Positions 46,584 through 59,077 of a stretch of 64,000 nucleotides of DNA are shown one piece after another (position 1 is the stretch's first letter; each line of letters starts with the position of its first letter). The DNA is from Macrotrachela quadricornifera (lineage: Eukaryota > Rotifera > Eurotatoria > Philodinida > Philodinidae), in the NCBI GenBank assembly GCA_022393335.1, contig JAJEKB010000249.1, positions 1-64,000 on the forward strand, given 5' to 3'. Both the position numbers and the translations under genes were made by a program. The notes beneath the pieces are model-generated. The model did no database searches, was not told where the DNA came from, and saw nothing but the letters and a program-made list of their open reading frames with translations.

Positions 46584-48846
46584 TTATATTTACTATTTTT
46601 ATTCGACCATTTATGATATGAGAATAATAAAAACTTACCTTCATTCATTGGTTATGTCGGTCAATAAATACAGAAAGATAAAACATAAGAATGTTAAATT
46701 ACAATAATATATATTTAAATTATTAGTGTTGCAAGTATTTTTATCAAAGGTATTATTTCGTAAATCTTAATGGATATTTCATTAAATGTATGGTCAAGAA
46801 AATTTTTATCTTATCCATTAGCATACTGTAGTATATAACCAGCATTGGAATGAGTTTCGTGAGAACTATTCTGTCCTTTTACTATTCTTTTTTTGCATCT
46901 TTTGTTCATCTTATAGTTATAAGATGAGAATGGAAAACGAGCCATGTATCATCCTTATAAAAAACTTCGTCTTTGGTGCATGCACTAACCAATGCAATTT
47001 ACTCCAAAAAAAAATACGCTGAGACATTTGTATTTTGTGGTAGTTTCTCAAATATGTTATTGTTTAATCATACTTTATTAAAAAAAGATAGGTCTGGCAC
47101 TGCTATTCAAATATTAATTACAATGATTCGATTACAAAATATACTTGTTTTCTGTTCTTATAATTCTCATTGATAGAAGATAGTAGCCACATTTAATGAT
47201 TTTAATATTAGAAAATATTTCACTATTATGAATATTTCTTAACAAATATCAATGGCTTGATTAAGATGATTAAATATAATATTTATTCAAAAAATTTTTA
47301 AATTCAATATGATCGAGTTGATTTTTCTTGTTCATCGATTATATATGTAATTATAAAACATGAATATCCGTTAAATGAATACATTCAAATTTTATTAGTT
47401 CGTAAATAGATTAGATTTGGTTATCAACTGATGGATTTTATTATAGATACAATAAAAACGCATGATAAAAAAATGAATGAAAGACGTTTTCCAATGATTT
47501 TAGAAGATAAAGTTAAATATGAAGTCATGTAATTAATATTTGATTGTAATTTTCATTTTTAATAGACAAATCGATAATATCAAAGAAAATAACAAGATCG
47601 GATGATTAAAATAATTTAATACTTAATGTAAAATCATTGTTTATAGTATTATAATAACCAAAAGAGAATTTAATATTAATTGGATGACAATTTGAATCAA
47701 TATACAAATATAATCTTTATTATATTTACAATCTTATTAAAAACTTCTTTTTTGATTCAAAATATTTAGCGAATTAATTTTTGATAGAACTTTGAAATTT
47801 GCTTGAATGAAAAACAGTATATCTTAGTTTATAAATAATCTCATGTTATGTTTATAAATAAACCCTTCCTTATATTAGAAGCCTCCGGTTTCAAATAGAA
47901 CAATTAGTCAAACACTAAATACAGATTTTGTATCAGGACATCAAGAAAAGCACGAAGCAAAATATAAGGCATATTTTGGAAAGAATATGTTTTTTGATAG
48001 AAACGACATTCTTCAAGTTTTTCGTAGTTTTCGATTTGAAAATGGTATTTGTGTGAAGTAAACATTTTTGTTCATGATCAACAACTCATGCTCTATCACA
48101 TGATGTAAAAAAATAGGAAAACATTTATTAAATAATCACACTGCTGTAAAAATATCCTTAGGGATACTATAGATAAGTTTCATTGTATATGTTACATTAA
48201 GATTAATTGTTATTAGAAAGTTAGTTGCTATCATCAGATGAAATCCTAGATGAGTAAGCGATACTATGTAGAGCTTTTCATCAATGTCGAAATTCAAACA
48301 GATCTAAAAATGGTATAGCGTCAGTTTTTGCAGTCATTTGTATATTTTTCATAGCAGAAATTAACTGACTTTAGATCAGTATATAATTTATAAAGAGAAA
48401 AGGATTAATTAAAAATGAAAATGATGAAAGTGGATCTGTTCCATATAATCAGAAAATTTACATCAAAGAGACCGTAATAATGCCTACAATTTATATATGC
48501 GACAGGAACAAAACAGTGCGACAGAAATGAGTGGTTTATTAATTTAAAATACGACTGATTTTTTATTACTAGTCATTGAATTGTTTAGCATTGCCATCTG
48601 TCGAGATTTTGTTGATATAGCCAATGAATAATATTCTATAGATTTCATACTTTTCTTCGTCTTTTTTTAGATAACATAATCTATCTATGCTACATATTTT
48701 ATCTTTTGACGTCAGATTATTTTAGCTACTTATTATTTTGTACCCTTTCATATGTCATTTTCTAGTTATTGTTTTTCTTTTCGCTTCAATTCCCATTGAC
48801 ACTTGACTTATTGTTATTTCTACTTAGCTTACCTGTCACATGATTC
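46584..48846. other. Intergenic with two exon-like open segments
   Basis: AT-rich. Two plus-strand pieces look more coding than the rest: 47447-47528 (THDKKMNERRFPMILEDKVK, between an AG and a GT) and 47879-48061 (about 60 codons, incl. SGHQEKHEAKYKAYFGKNMF). Their splice phases do not join simply, so I do not call a gene; a decayed gene or transposon relic is likely. Confidence 0.3.
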
Positions 48847-49306
48847 ATGCTTGTAAAACAGTTATCTGAACCATGGTTTTCACTTATTTATTGTGGAAAA
48901 AAAACTATTGAGATTCGTCTTAATAAAGGACATTTTCACGAATTAAAATCGTCTGATATAAGTAAATAAATATTTTTAATTAAAAAAATATATAATCTTT
49001 TTAAATAAAATTTTCTTCTTTTATTTTTAATAATTAGTTGAATTTTTTAATGATCAATTAGGTTTTAATATTCGACGAAAATATTGTGTACGAGTTATAT
49101 CTGTTGAACAATTTAATACATTTGAATCATTATTAGAAAAACATCTTTCACATGCATTACCAACAATAAAATCTGTTGAATTTGGTTGTCAAATATTAAA
49201 ACAACTATATTCAAAAGATAACGAATTTGAAAAATATCAAAAATTAGCTATAAAAATTGAACGTATTAGTGCTGTAACAAACGAATTAATAACATTATGT
49301 CAATAG
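48847..49306 (+). CDS. ASCH (PUA-like) domain protein
   Basis: Two exons (48847-48961, 49038-49306) give 127 residues. It begins MLVKQLSEPWFSLIYCGKKT and continues IEIRLNKGHFHELKSSDIIE. The GKKTIEIRL motif and the following 'G/S-D-I-I-E-F' strand are typical of ASCH domains, as is the C-terminal YSKDNEFEKYQKLAIKIERI. ASCH proteins are small RNA-binding or nucleoside-amidohydrolase-like beta barrels. The stop codon TAG (49304-49306) overlaps the ATG of the next gene by 10 nt in another frame. Alternatively, a GT at 49263 and the AG at 49305-49306 would splice this protein in frame into the C45 acyltransferase. An out-of-frame ATG at 48840 precedes the start. Confidence 0.72.
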
Positions 49307-50396
49307 ATTCTAATGAAATCTTTCCATTTATTCAATTTAATGGTCAAACATCACGTGAACGAGGTTATGAACATGGAACAATCTTATCTGAACGTATAGA
49401 TAAATCAATAAAAATATATCGTGAACAATTTTCTAAACAAAAAAAATTTAATGAAAAATATATTTTAAATTTATGTGAACAATATCGTCGAGGAATATCA
49501 TTATTTTCTAATGATTATCTTGAAGAACTTGATTCAATAGCAATATCATCGAAACAAGATCCATTATGGATTATTGCATTAAATTGTCGTTTAGAAATTT
49601 TAAATCATTTAGCATTTGGTACAATAAATGAATGTACAGTTTTATATGATAAACAAACATGTCAATTAGCTGAAAATTGGGATTGGATACAAGATTTTGA
49701 ATATTTAGCATTTATTAATTATATAAAATCAAATGAAATTTTACAAATGAATGAACCTGGAGTATTAGGAAAAGTTGGATTTAATTCATATGGAATTGGA
49801 GTTACAATTAATTTTGTTGATCCATCTCATCAATCAAAAAATCCTTCGAATATACCATTACATATTTCATTACGTACTGTACTTGATCAAGCAAAAACTT
49901 TTGAAGAAGCATTAAATATATTTGAACAAAATGGTCCTGGTTTTGGTGGACATGTACTTGTTGGTAAAATTCAAAAAAAAATTTTCTTTATTAATTTATT
50001 TTCTTTTATTTAGGTGATGATAAAGGTCAATGTTGTTGTGTAGAATTTCCCGGTGATAGGGTTCATTTTATTCGAAATCATCCATATCATACAAATCATT
50101 TTTTATCTACTGATAATAATGATCATATTAAAGATAGACCACGTTATGAAAATTCATTAGATCGTTATAAACGAGTTAAACAACTTTGGCAAACTAAATC
50201 AACAATACAATCAATTTTACTTGATTATGATGATAATCAAACACATCCAATATGTAGATTATATCAACCATCGTTTATTGGTCCTGTTGGAACAGTTTGT
50301 TCAATCATTATGAATTTAAAAGAGAGAACAATGAATATAACAAAAGGAAATCCAAGAAAAAACCCAACATTTTATGAATATAAACTTAATATATAA
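49297..50396 (+). CDS. Peptidase C45 / acyl-CoA:6-APA acyltransferase-like protein
   Basis: Two exons (49297-49963, 50014-50396; 50-nt intron) give 349 residues. Ntn-hydrolase of the C45 family: RERGYEHGTIL near residue 20-30, catalytic Cys113 in INECTVLYD, then AENWDWIQDFEYL, GKVGFNSYGIGVTINF and, in exon 2, CCCVEFPGD and FIGPVGTVCSIIMNL. In this family autoproteolysis before the Cys frees the nucleophile. Known members are fungal isopenicillin-N acyltransferase and the insect beta-alanyl amine hydrolase Tan, so an amide hydrolase or acyltransferase on a small molecule is likely; the substrate is unknown. No signal peptide or peroxisomal targeting signal is evident. It starts inside the end of the ASCH gene, which makes the true N-terminus uncertain. 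Possible horizontal origin, but it carries an intron. Confidence 0.82.
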
Positions 50397-51678
50397 ATCA
50401 ATCTAAAATGAATGATAAAATCAGACAATCTTTTTTAAAAAAAAGTATTTCTATGCATTGAATTTAAATAAAAACTTAGCAATTAAGAAAATAATTTAAT
50501 TAAATACGAATTGATTTTTAATTGAAGAAATAATATTCTCATATTACTTTTAATTACAATTTTATTTGTATTTTTTGTCTCTAAATTATTTTTTTGTTTG
50601 ATATGATTCTATAGCTATGAATGATTTGTGACCATATTGACTATATGATAGAATTGAATACGATATTTTTCATTATTCTTCGATATAAATATTGGAAATA
50701 TTGCTGTTCACAAAGAAATTAATTGTGTCGGCAAATGCAGTACTATCAAAAACTCTTAATTCTATTGCCTTTATAGGAACAGGCATATCTCAAATAATAG
50801 CTTGATCCGAAAATAAGACGCTAATTTTCTTCTACATTACTGTATGATACAAAAATTTAAATTCAAATGAATCGATAATTATAAAATATTTTAAAAGATT
50901 GTTTTTTTTTGCTTGAAAAAAAAACATATGAAACAAAACATATAATAGTAAGCAATCTGTTCTTCTTTGATATCTTTTCATGCTAGAACCTTCTCTGAAA
51001 AGAAGAGAAAACAATTTTTGAGTTTTATACTATCTATCATGTTTATCATGAAATCTTGTAACAAAGTTAACACATATTGTTTGTATGAAAATGTAAATTT
51101 CCGATGTGCAATAAGGTGTCACATTAGTATAGACTTTTTAAATTTTGATGGCTTTTTAGTTATTAGTTCTGAAAGAACGAATTTGATACAAATTCGATTT
51201 TTTTACTAAATTTGCATTGAAAAAAACCTTCTAGTTGAAATGATAAAGCTGTATTGTACAATAATCGAGAAGATATTCTGAAAAGAATATTTATCTACAG
51301 TAAATATGATTAGATTTCTTATAATTGATTTATGTTATAAATCTATCATTGCATTATCACTAATATTTATAATGGTTGCATCGTTTTCATATTCTGCATT
51401 GTTTAAAGAGGTATAGATTTAGAAATAGTAGTTTGATGTACACTTAGAACTCACAAGAAAAAACATAATCATAGATAAACAATTTCTTTCTTATGTGTTA
51501 TTTTCATCAATATTACTATCCTTACGCAGCATGATTATGGTATGAAAAAAAAATCTTTTTCCAATTATTAATATTTTTTTTATAAATAATTGATTCTAAT
51601 TATAAGCTTGTATAATATCACTACATATAGTTCATTATTAAATAAATTGAAATGCAATGAGTGTGTTAAAACATTATT
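50397..51678. other. Intergenic between convergent genes
   Basis: AT-rich 1.3 kb between the C45 gene (plus) and the Tm-1-like gene (minus). No gene recognised. Confidence 0.5.
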
Positions 51679-53894
51679 TCAGTTCTTCTTTGTAAGTTGT
51701 AATTGTTTAAATCGTTTTGTATTTTCAACGAGTGCAATTTCTGTTGGTAATCGTTCCATACTTGATGCTCCAAAAAATCCTTTAATACCATGTGTTCTTG
51801 CAAGAATGTATTGCACGTCATCTGGTTCGGCTAATGGACCACCATGACAAAGAACAATTACTTGAGGATTAATTTTAATTGAAACATCATGAATAGATTG
51901 AATACGTTGAACACATTCATCTAATGTTAATGAAGATTTAGCCCCAATTGCACCCTTTGTAGTAACACCCATATGTGCAACAATAATATCTGCTCCAGCT
52001 TCTGTCATTTGTTGAGCTTCCACGTCATTGAATACATATGGTGCAGTAACTAAACCAATTAAATGAGCTTGTCGAATCATTTCAACTTCTTGTTCATAAG
52101 CCATACCAGTTTCTTCAAGACTTTGTCGAAAACGACCATCAATAATGCCAACAGTAGGAAAATTTTGTACTCCAATAAAACCAGCTTCTTTAATTTGTTT
52201 TAATAGTTGAGGCATCAATCGAAATGGATCAGTACCACAAACACCAGCAAGAACAGGTGTATGTTTGACAACAGGTAATACTTCACCAGCCATTTCAAGA
52301 ACAATAGCATTGGCATCACTATATGAAAGTAGACCAGCTAATGAACCTCTACCAGCCATACGGTATCGTCCTGAATTATAAATAATGAGTAAATCGGCAC
52401 CACCTTCTTCAATACATTTAGCTGATAGACCAATTCCTGCACCTGAACCAATGATAATTCGTCCTTCTTCGATAACAGACTTCAAACGATCTAAGCATTC
52501 GCGACGATTTCGTGGTTTTGTCATTTTTTTATGAGCTAATTCAACATGTGGCTTATGAACAGGTTTATATTGCATTTGAGCATGTAATGCTTCTACCATA
52601 GCATGTGCAAACGATGGATCATTGATTGATTCATTTCGTTCAATAATTTCAACCTTTGTTTTATCCGCATGTTTACGTAATGCTTCAATAAGACATGTAT
52701 CCGCTTGTTTATCACAAAATGGACCACCATCAACTAATTAATAATTAGCAAAAAGAAGATGAAATTTCACAATGAAAATCAAAGTCAAATACCTGATATT
52801 AATGAATATCCACCACGAGGAATAAATACAGGTATTGGATTTGATCGACGATTTTTATTGAGTTTTTTGGCAATTATCTCACCTAATTGACTACATTCAT
52901 CACTTGTTGTTCTCATCAATGTTATTTGAGCGTTATGTTCATGTAACAAACGATTTTTAGTAAATTTTTCAGGTACTGTATCACGAGCTCCAAAATTAAC
53001 CATATCAAGTGCTCCAAGTGAAATGACTTGAGGTAAACCTTTTTGTCCAGCAATTTCTAATCGTTTGGGACCTGCTGAAAGTATACCACCTACAAGTTCA
53101 TCAGCTAACTCTGTTGTTGTAATATCAAGAACACCATTAATTGAATCAGATTCAATTAAACGCTCCATGGCTTGACCACCTATACCTGTAGCATGGAAAA
53201 CTACAGTATCATAACCAAGTTTTTCTAAGTGTTTCTTTGCTTCCATTACACATGGTGTTGTAACACCGAACATAGTAATTGCAACTAATGGTGGAGTAGT
53301 ACCTGTTATTTCTTTTGATTGAATCATAGATGAATAATAACGTGAAGCCATTGCAGCAATAGCAACAGCTGCATTAGATAAAATAGGTTCATTAATACGG
53401 TTAATTCCACCACCAATATCAGTAACTGAATGCATTAGAGTAATATCACTTAAACCAATAGCTGTATGAGCATTACTCGAACCAGCTATGGTTGATACAA
53501 TTAATTTTGGTAAACCAGTCGGTAATACTTTTGATTGTTGTATGGCATCAGATATGATTGCTGTACCACATGAACCACCCAACGCAAGAATACCATGTAA
53601 ACGATTTGATTCATAGAGTTCATTTAATTTTACTGTAAGACCTTTTGTCATTAAATTAAATGCTTCAGTTTTTTCCATTTTACGTTCTTCTATGACTTTG
53701 TAATCACCTCCAGCAGCTTCGATAATTGATTTTGATGAAATATCAGCAACTGATGTTGTTTTACTATTCGATTGAAGACCAACATCAATAAGAAGTACTG
53801 AACTTGTACCAATATCATCAATTTGTTTTCGAATAAAATCATATTCAACACCTTTTGTATCAAACGTACCGATAAGAGCAACTGTTGCTGTCAT
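51679..53894 (-). CDS. Tm-1-like protein: UPF0261 domain plus TIM-barrel domain
   Basis: Two exons (53894-52793, 52733-51679; 59-nt GTATTT..AATTAG intron) give 718 residues. The N-terminal half is UPF0261/Tm-1 N-domain: [88 protein letters not shown], then [10 protein letters not shown]. The C-terminal half is the TIM-barrel 'phosphoenolpyruvate hydrolase-like' domain: [96 protein letters not shown] and [11 protein letters not shown]. This is the full architecture of tomato Tm-1 and its many bacterial and fungal relatives; their normal enzymatic role is unclear. The gene is visibly less AT-rich than its surroundings. Horizontal acquisition is likely; the intron argues it is resident, not contamination. 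Confidence 0.93.
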
Positions 53895-54381
53895 TGTTAT
53901 TTTGTATTCACTTTATCGAATGATATTGTGTTGTCTTTTGTCACACTTTACTCAAGTATCACATATACAAATGAAATGTTTTTGTTAAAGGTGTACATGT
54001 TAACGTACGCCATCTGTCGCTCCGTAACAGTGAGACTATGCGCTTTCATATACATAAAGTACAAAAATATAAACTAAAACTTTGTTAAATCTTAACTCTT
54101 TAATTCGATTCTTATCTTCAAATTAATGCATATCATCTTTAACAATGTAAGTTAGTAAGCTTAATTTCGTAAAGCAGATGAACTCATTGAATATTTCCCA
54201 ACAGTACAATAATTGATACGTACATAGGCTTTCTTCAAACAAAACTATCGACTAAAATTGACATAGCAATCAAAAGAAGACATTTTGAAATGTATCAATA
54301 TGTTTAAATCAATCTTCAAGAGTTTTCTCACAATAGAACGATGTTTAGGTTACATTTACCAAGATCATTAAAAATTTATAT
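53895..54381. other. Upstream region of Tm-1-like gene
   Basis: AT-rich; presumably holds the promoter of the Tm-1-like gene. No other feature seen before the foldback element. Confidence 0.5.
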
Positions 54382-55110
54382 AACGGGTGGGCCAAAATAA
54401 ATTAGACTGTTAGTATTTTGAAGATTTCTTCCTCATTTCTCACTCAATCGAAACTTTCTTTTTTATCGAAAGATAGCACTTGAAATTTTCTACAAAACCA
54501 TATATAACTAGATCCTAAAACTATTTCAGATGTAATTCAAGAAAAGTTGAAAAATATAACTGGTTAGACATAATGAATGGGCGTGATTGCGTCTAATGTT
54601 TTTATTACTTCGTCCTATTTAAGAACAAAATATATTGTAAGATGCAGTGTGAAAAGCTCTACAATTTACAAAGAACAAATTCATTTTGTATCAAAACCAT
54701 ATATGATTCTTGCACGGTTGAAATTTTATCACTAAAAATTTTGTCCATCTTGAAAACAAAGCACTACAGTTATAAAATAAGTGATCGTATATAAATTGTA
54801 GTGATTTTCACGCTGCATATTTACTTATATTTTGTTTTTAAACAGGACGAAGTAACTGATGAAAACAATGGGATGGAAGGTACAGTTAGTTATTATGTCC
54901 AACCCATTATATTTTACAACTTTGTGTGCATCTATATTTTTCAACTTTTTTTCAAATATATCTAAAATAGTTTTAAGATCTAGTTATATATACGGTTTTG
55001 TAGAGAATATCAAGTGCTATCTTTCGATAAAAAAGAAAGTTTCGATTGAGTGAGAAATGAGGGAGAAATATTCAAAATACTAACAGTCTAATTTATCCTA
55101 GTCCACCATA
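54382..55110. mobile_element. Foldback MITE with about 300-bp inverted arms
   Basis: The left arm (54385 to about 54690) and right arm (about 54790 to 55110) are reverse complements over nearly their whole length with about 80-90% agreement by eye. Both contain AAATTAGACTGTTAGTATTT near the tip, CACTCAATCGAAACTTTC, CTATCTTTCGATAAAA in antisense, and an inner TACTTCGTCCT(A/G)TTTAA block. Only about 100 bp separate them. The outer GGTGG.C...ATAAATTAGAC recalls Tc1/mariner termini (GGTGGCCAAAA...), and the element sits in a TA-containing site. No coding frame. It is a non-autonomous palindromic element able to form a long hairpin in RNA or single-stranded DNA. Confidence 0.85.
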
Positions 55111-55349
55111 ATTAAAGGCAACTGTCGTATTTTTAAATTTTAGAAACAAATAAACATCTTAATCAAACGTTTTTCCTTGTGTTAATTAGTAGTATACGTT
55201 AAAATAATTTTAATAAATTGTTATCTTTTTCTTTATTCGCTGCTTAAAAAGGCAAAAAAAGCCTAAAAGCAAGAACAAACAATCAAAAATAATGATGGTA
55301 CTAAATAAATCTTCTTTTTTGTATGACCATTCGATTTTGTTTTTCTATC

Positions 55350-56360
55350 TTATGGATAAACAAGGGCACTTGGTGCTCCTGGTTGTAATTGTCCTTGTTG
55401 TTGAGGTGGTAATTGTTGTTGTGGTGGTTGTTGTGGATGAGACATTTGTTGTTGTAACTAAAAAACAATTCAATTTTTAAAAATTTTCATTTAAGAAAAA
55501 ATTATTTTTATTACTACTGGTTCTATTTTTCTTTCTTTTGGTTCAGAATATGGTTGTGTAATCATTGTTTCTTCTTTTGGTTGAACAATTTGAATATGAT
55601 CTGGTAATGGTTTTTTAACACCTTTGCCTTCTTTTGGATCATGTGGTAACATAATTTTAACCTTAATACCAAGTACACCTTGACGTAATAAAACATGTCG
55701 TACAGCAAATTGTACATAATCATTAACGGGGTCACCCGAGTGAATCATTAAACCATCAATAAATTTCATAGCTTTAGCACGTTGACCACGTAATTTACCG
55801 GATACGACGATTTCGCAACCTTGAGCACCGGATTCCATAATAAAACGTAAAACACCATAACATGCTCTATGAAAAAACATATTTATATGTTTTTTGTTTT
55901 TTAATAAATGAAAATTTTCTTTATAAAATTTACCGTCGTACTGGAAGACCACCCATAAGTTTGTAACGTAATGATTCAGCTTGAGCTATTGCACATAAAC
56001 CACGTGTAACAACCTTTTGGGCGAATAATTCAATTGAATTTTCTGGATAACCAAAACGTTTTTGAATAACTGATGTTAATTCTCGAATACGACGACCTTT
56101 TTCACCAAGTACTTGTTGAGTTTTAGTTGCCATAATAATAATTTCTGTTCGTTGTGGTGTTACACGAATTTCAAGACCTGAATAACCATCTTCGGCTAAT
56201 TCACGTGTGAAAAATTCATTAAGTTCAGCGTGAAAAACACCTTCACGAATAAACTATAATCAATTAATGAAAAAAAAAGAAATCTGTCATCATCAAATGA
56301 AGTAATTTTCAAAAAAAAATTTACTTTGCGTTTTTTTGAGATATTAGCTGTGGTAGCCAT
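55350..56360 (-). CDS. RPS3: Ribosomal protein S3 (uS3)
   Basis: 40S subunit protein at the mRNA entry channel. Four exons. Exon 1 (56360 to about 56324) encodes [12 protein letters not shown]; exon 2 (to about 55933) [39 protein letters not shown], then the KH domain with [20 protein letters not shown]; exon 3 [20 protein letters not shown], then [20 protein letters not shown] and [16 protein letters not shown]; exon 4 (about 55457-55350) a Gln/Pro-rich tail ([15 protein letters not shown]... GAPSALVYP). The body matches animal uS3 throughout. The tail is longer and far richer in Gln than the short Pro/Ala tail of vertebrates. A TATTATTTTAG acceptor lies 24 nt before the ATG (AG at 56386-56385). 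Confidence 0.96.
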
Positions 56361-57664
56361 GTTTTTGTGGTCTTCGAGAATGATCTAAAATAATACAAAT
56401 ATATAAAGAAAAATAATTTTGAATATTGAAAATATAAGAAAGAAAAGTAGCGATACAATAAATACATAAACAAAAAGAAAAGGAAAATAACTTAAATGTA
56501 ATAGTAGAAATAAAAGTAAGATAGCAGTAAAATTTGATGGAGTCTATTGGTGAATATTTAGAACTAATGAAGGAAATATGAATTTGATCATCCACTTTGT
56601 TTTATAATAAATTCTTATCGTTTTTATGTATTTTTTTTATTATAAAATTTTTTAGAAAAAGAAAATGGACTTGAAATTTTTATGGAGGACAATTAACAAA
56701 TATAATTCAAATTATGTATCGAATTCTAATGACATCTATTATGGCCTTAAAACTTTTATATATTGATTCATACTCATGGTGTCTAAACAGTAACAACAAT
56801 GATGATTAATTTGAGTTGTCGCATTAGTATATTTTAAAGAAAATTTTAATTAATAAATAAATATATATAATATTTAAGCCTTGATAAACTCATATAGAGT
56901 AGTACGTGATTCTATTTCCATTATTTTTGTTTGAAAATTCTAAAACTAATCATCGTTTATGTTGTTATGATTCTATTCAAATTTGAGTTTTTAACAGTAC
57001 ATGGTTGAACAACCATTATGTTAATAGAGAAATCTATTATAGATTAAAAAATATTTGTCTTTAATTTCATTGAACTTATCGAATCAACTTTAATAAAATT
57101 GATAAGTTTTCTTTGTATTATTTTTGATTGAAGTAGTACATAATGTTTTTGTTGACAACTAAGATTCAAACAGATCAGAGTCAAATCAATATTTCAACTA
57201 GTCAATTGACGAGCATTTACGACATCATCAATACGACTTAATGTCAAATTCATTCATATCATCAAATGTATATCTTACAAGACGTGTGAACACTGATGCA
57301 GACTTTATTTAAATTCTCAACTATGAAAATTTTTGTAAAAACTCAAACTAAATCCTAAACTATAATAATTAGTTAATATATTATATTAGTTCTTCTTTCA
57401 ACAAAGTGTTATGTTACTGAAAATGATTAGTTTAATAAATAAACTTTTCGATAAATCTACTACTGAATTAGATTAACACATATCTGATTGATCAGAATTG
57501 TATTGATGCATTGTTTTTGATGTTGTAGACGACATCTGTTTTTCTTGTACATTTGTACATGTTTTTGAAAAGAGGCTATCACCGATAGTAACACCTTTCT
57601 GTAAATAAGTTGATCATTTGTTCTTTAACTTCAATTGACTATGTAAATATTCAAAATAAAAAAC
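56361..57664. other. Intergenic between divergent RPS3 and CCDC113
   Basis: AT-rich, no gene seen; shared upstream region for RPS3 (minus) and CCDC113 (plus). Confidence 0.5.
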
Positions 57665-59077
57665 ATGACAGAACCAAGGTCAAGTATGAGTGAAACATCC
57701 TCAGTTGGTCGTCCCCGTGCTAGTATATTCGATGATACTGATGATCTTGAACTTCAACAACGTTTAGAAAAAGTCGAGTAAATATATCTAATTGTACTAA
57801 TTTTATTTAGTTCGATGGATTAATTATATTATTATACTATTATATAAATTAATAAGAGATATAATTGAAGTTTTTCTTTAGACGTGAAATAAAAGAATTA
57901 ACACTTGAAAATTCTATATTTGAAGCAAATTTAGAACGAAAAAATTCTGAACCAATAGTTCAACATGCTTTATCATCAGCAACAATTAGTTTATCTCAAA
58001 CAACAACACCAAGTGGTACATATGCTGATTTAACAAATGCCAGTGCAACAAGTCGAGGTGATCGTTTCGCACGTAAACGATCAAAATCACGAGGTACTCA
58101 AGGTGATTTTCGTATACAATTAACATTTGAACAAAAAATTGATATTGTCATATCCGAATATGAACAAACGGAAAATGAAAAAATTCGTAGTAAAAAAGCT
58201 AATGAAAATAAAATTGATCAATTTGAGGTTTGTTATTATTTTATATTCATTCTAGAAATAAATTGAAAATTTCTTTTTTTTGTTTATCAGTCTGATCTTG
58301 AATGGATTGATATTGAAATGTCGGATGTTGATTTAGCTATAACAAATTTTCTTAAAATAAAAGATTCTTCGATTGATAAACGTACACATAAATTAATTGG
58401 TGAAAAAATGGTTCGTTACTTTATTGAACGTATTAAAGCACGTGAATCATTAATAAATAAATTTCGTGATCGTTCATCAGGTTTAAAAAAACAAATTGCA
58501 TATTTAGAAATTCAATTAAAACATAAAGAAGAAATGGGAGATACATTACATCAAGTAGATTTTGATCAATTAAAAATTGAAAATCAACAATATTTAGAAA
58601 GAATTGATGAAAAAAATATTGAACTTGTTGTATTTAAACAACAAATTGCAAAAGTAACAAAATTACTTAATCATTATAAAATTGATTTACAGATGAAAAC
58701 AAATGATTTAATGGATATTCAAGAACGAATTGATAAACAACAAACTTTATATGAATATGCTCAGCACGAATTGACTGTAGTTAATTCTGAACATTCTCAT
58801 GCTGCTAAAAAACGTAATCATTTAATTCAACAAATAACAAGTTATCAAGTGCCAGAAATATTAGATTATGTTAGAAAAAAAGCATTATTAATTAATCTTC
58901 AACGTGATTGTGAAGTTTGGAAAAGAAAAGTTGAACTTGTTTCTGTAAGTATTTAATGAAAATTATATTCTTTAAATTTGTCTTTTTTATTTTTATAAGA
59001 TGGCTTTACAACAATCAAAACAACAATGGCAAGGATTACAACGAACTACTCAATATCGTAATATGGACAGGAATTGA
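57665..59077 (+). CDS. CCDC113: CCDC113 / CFAP263 ciliary coiled-coil protein
   Basis: Four exons: 57665 to about 57778, about 57882-58227, about 58291-58945, about 59000-59077. The conserved CCDC96/113 domain is clear: ITNFLKIKDSSIDKRTHKLI, GEKMVRYFIERIKARESLIN, then EMGDTLHQVDFDQLKIENQQ, YLERIDEKNIEL and YQVPEILDYVRKKALLINLQ with CEVWKRKVELVS. HQVDFDQLKIEN is the family signature. CCDC113 works with CCDC96 at the axoneme of motile cilia, near the nexin-dynein regulatory complex and radial spoke 3. The N-terminus (MTEPRSSMSETSSVGRPRAS) is disordered and carries a basic patch RGDRFARKRSKSRG. Ends YRNMDRN. A tRNA-Gly gene lies 101 nt downstream on the other strand. Confidence 0.9.

Noticed and set aside
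26372..46707. Frames antisense or shifted to SPATA1 and to the Cys-rich gene at 46257
   Set aside because: They mirror codon periodicity of the real genes and have no conserved content.
49297..50396. Calling the ASCH/C45 overlap a recently transferred bacterial operon
   Set aside because: Both genes carry short AT-rich introns like their neighbours, and a splice fusion explains the overlap equally well; kept as an open question instead.
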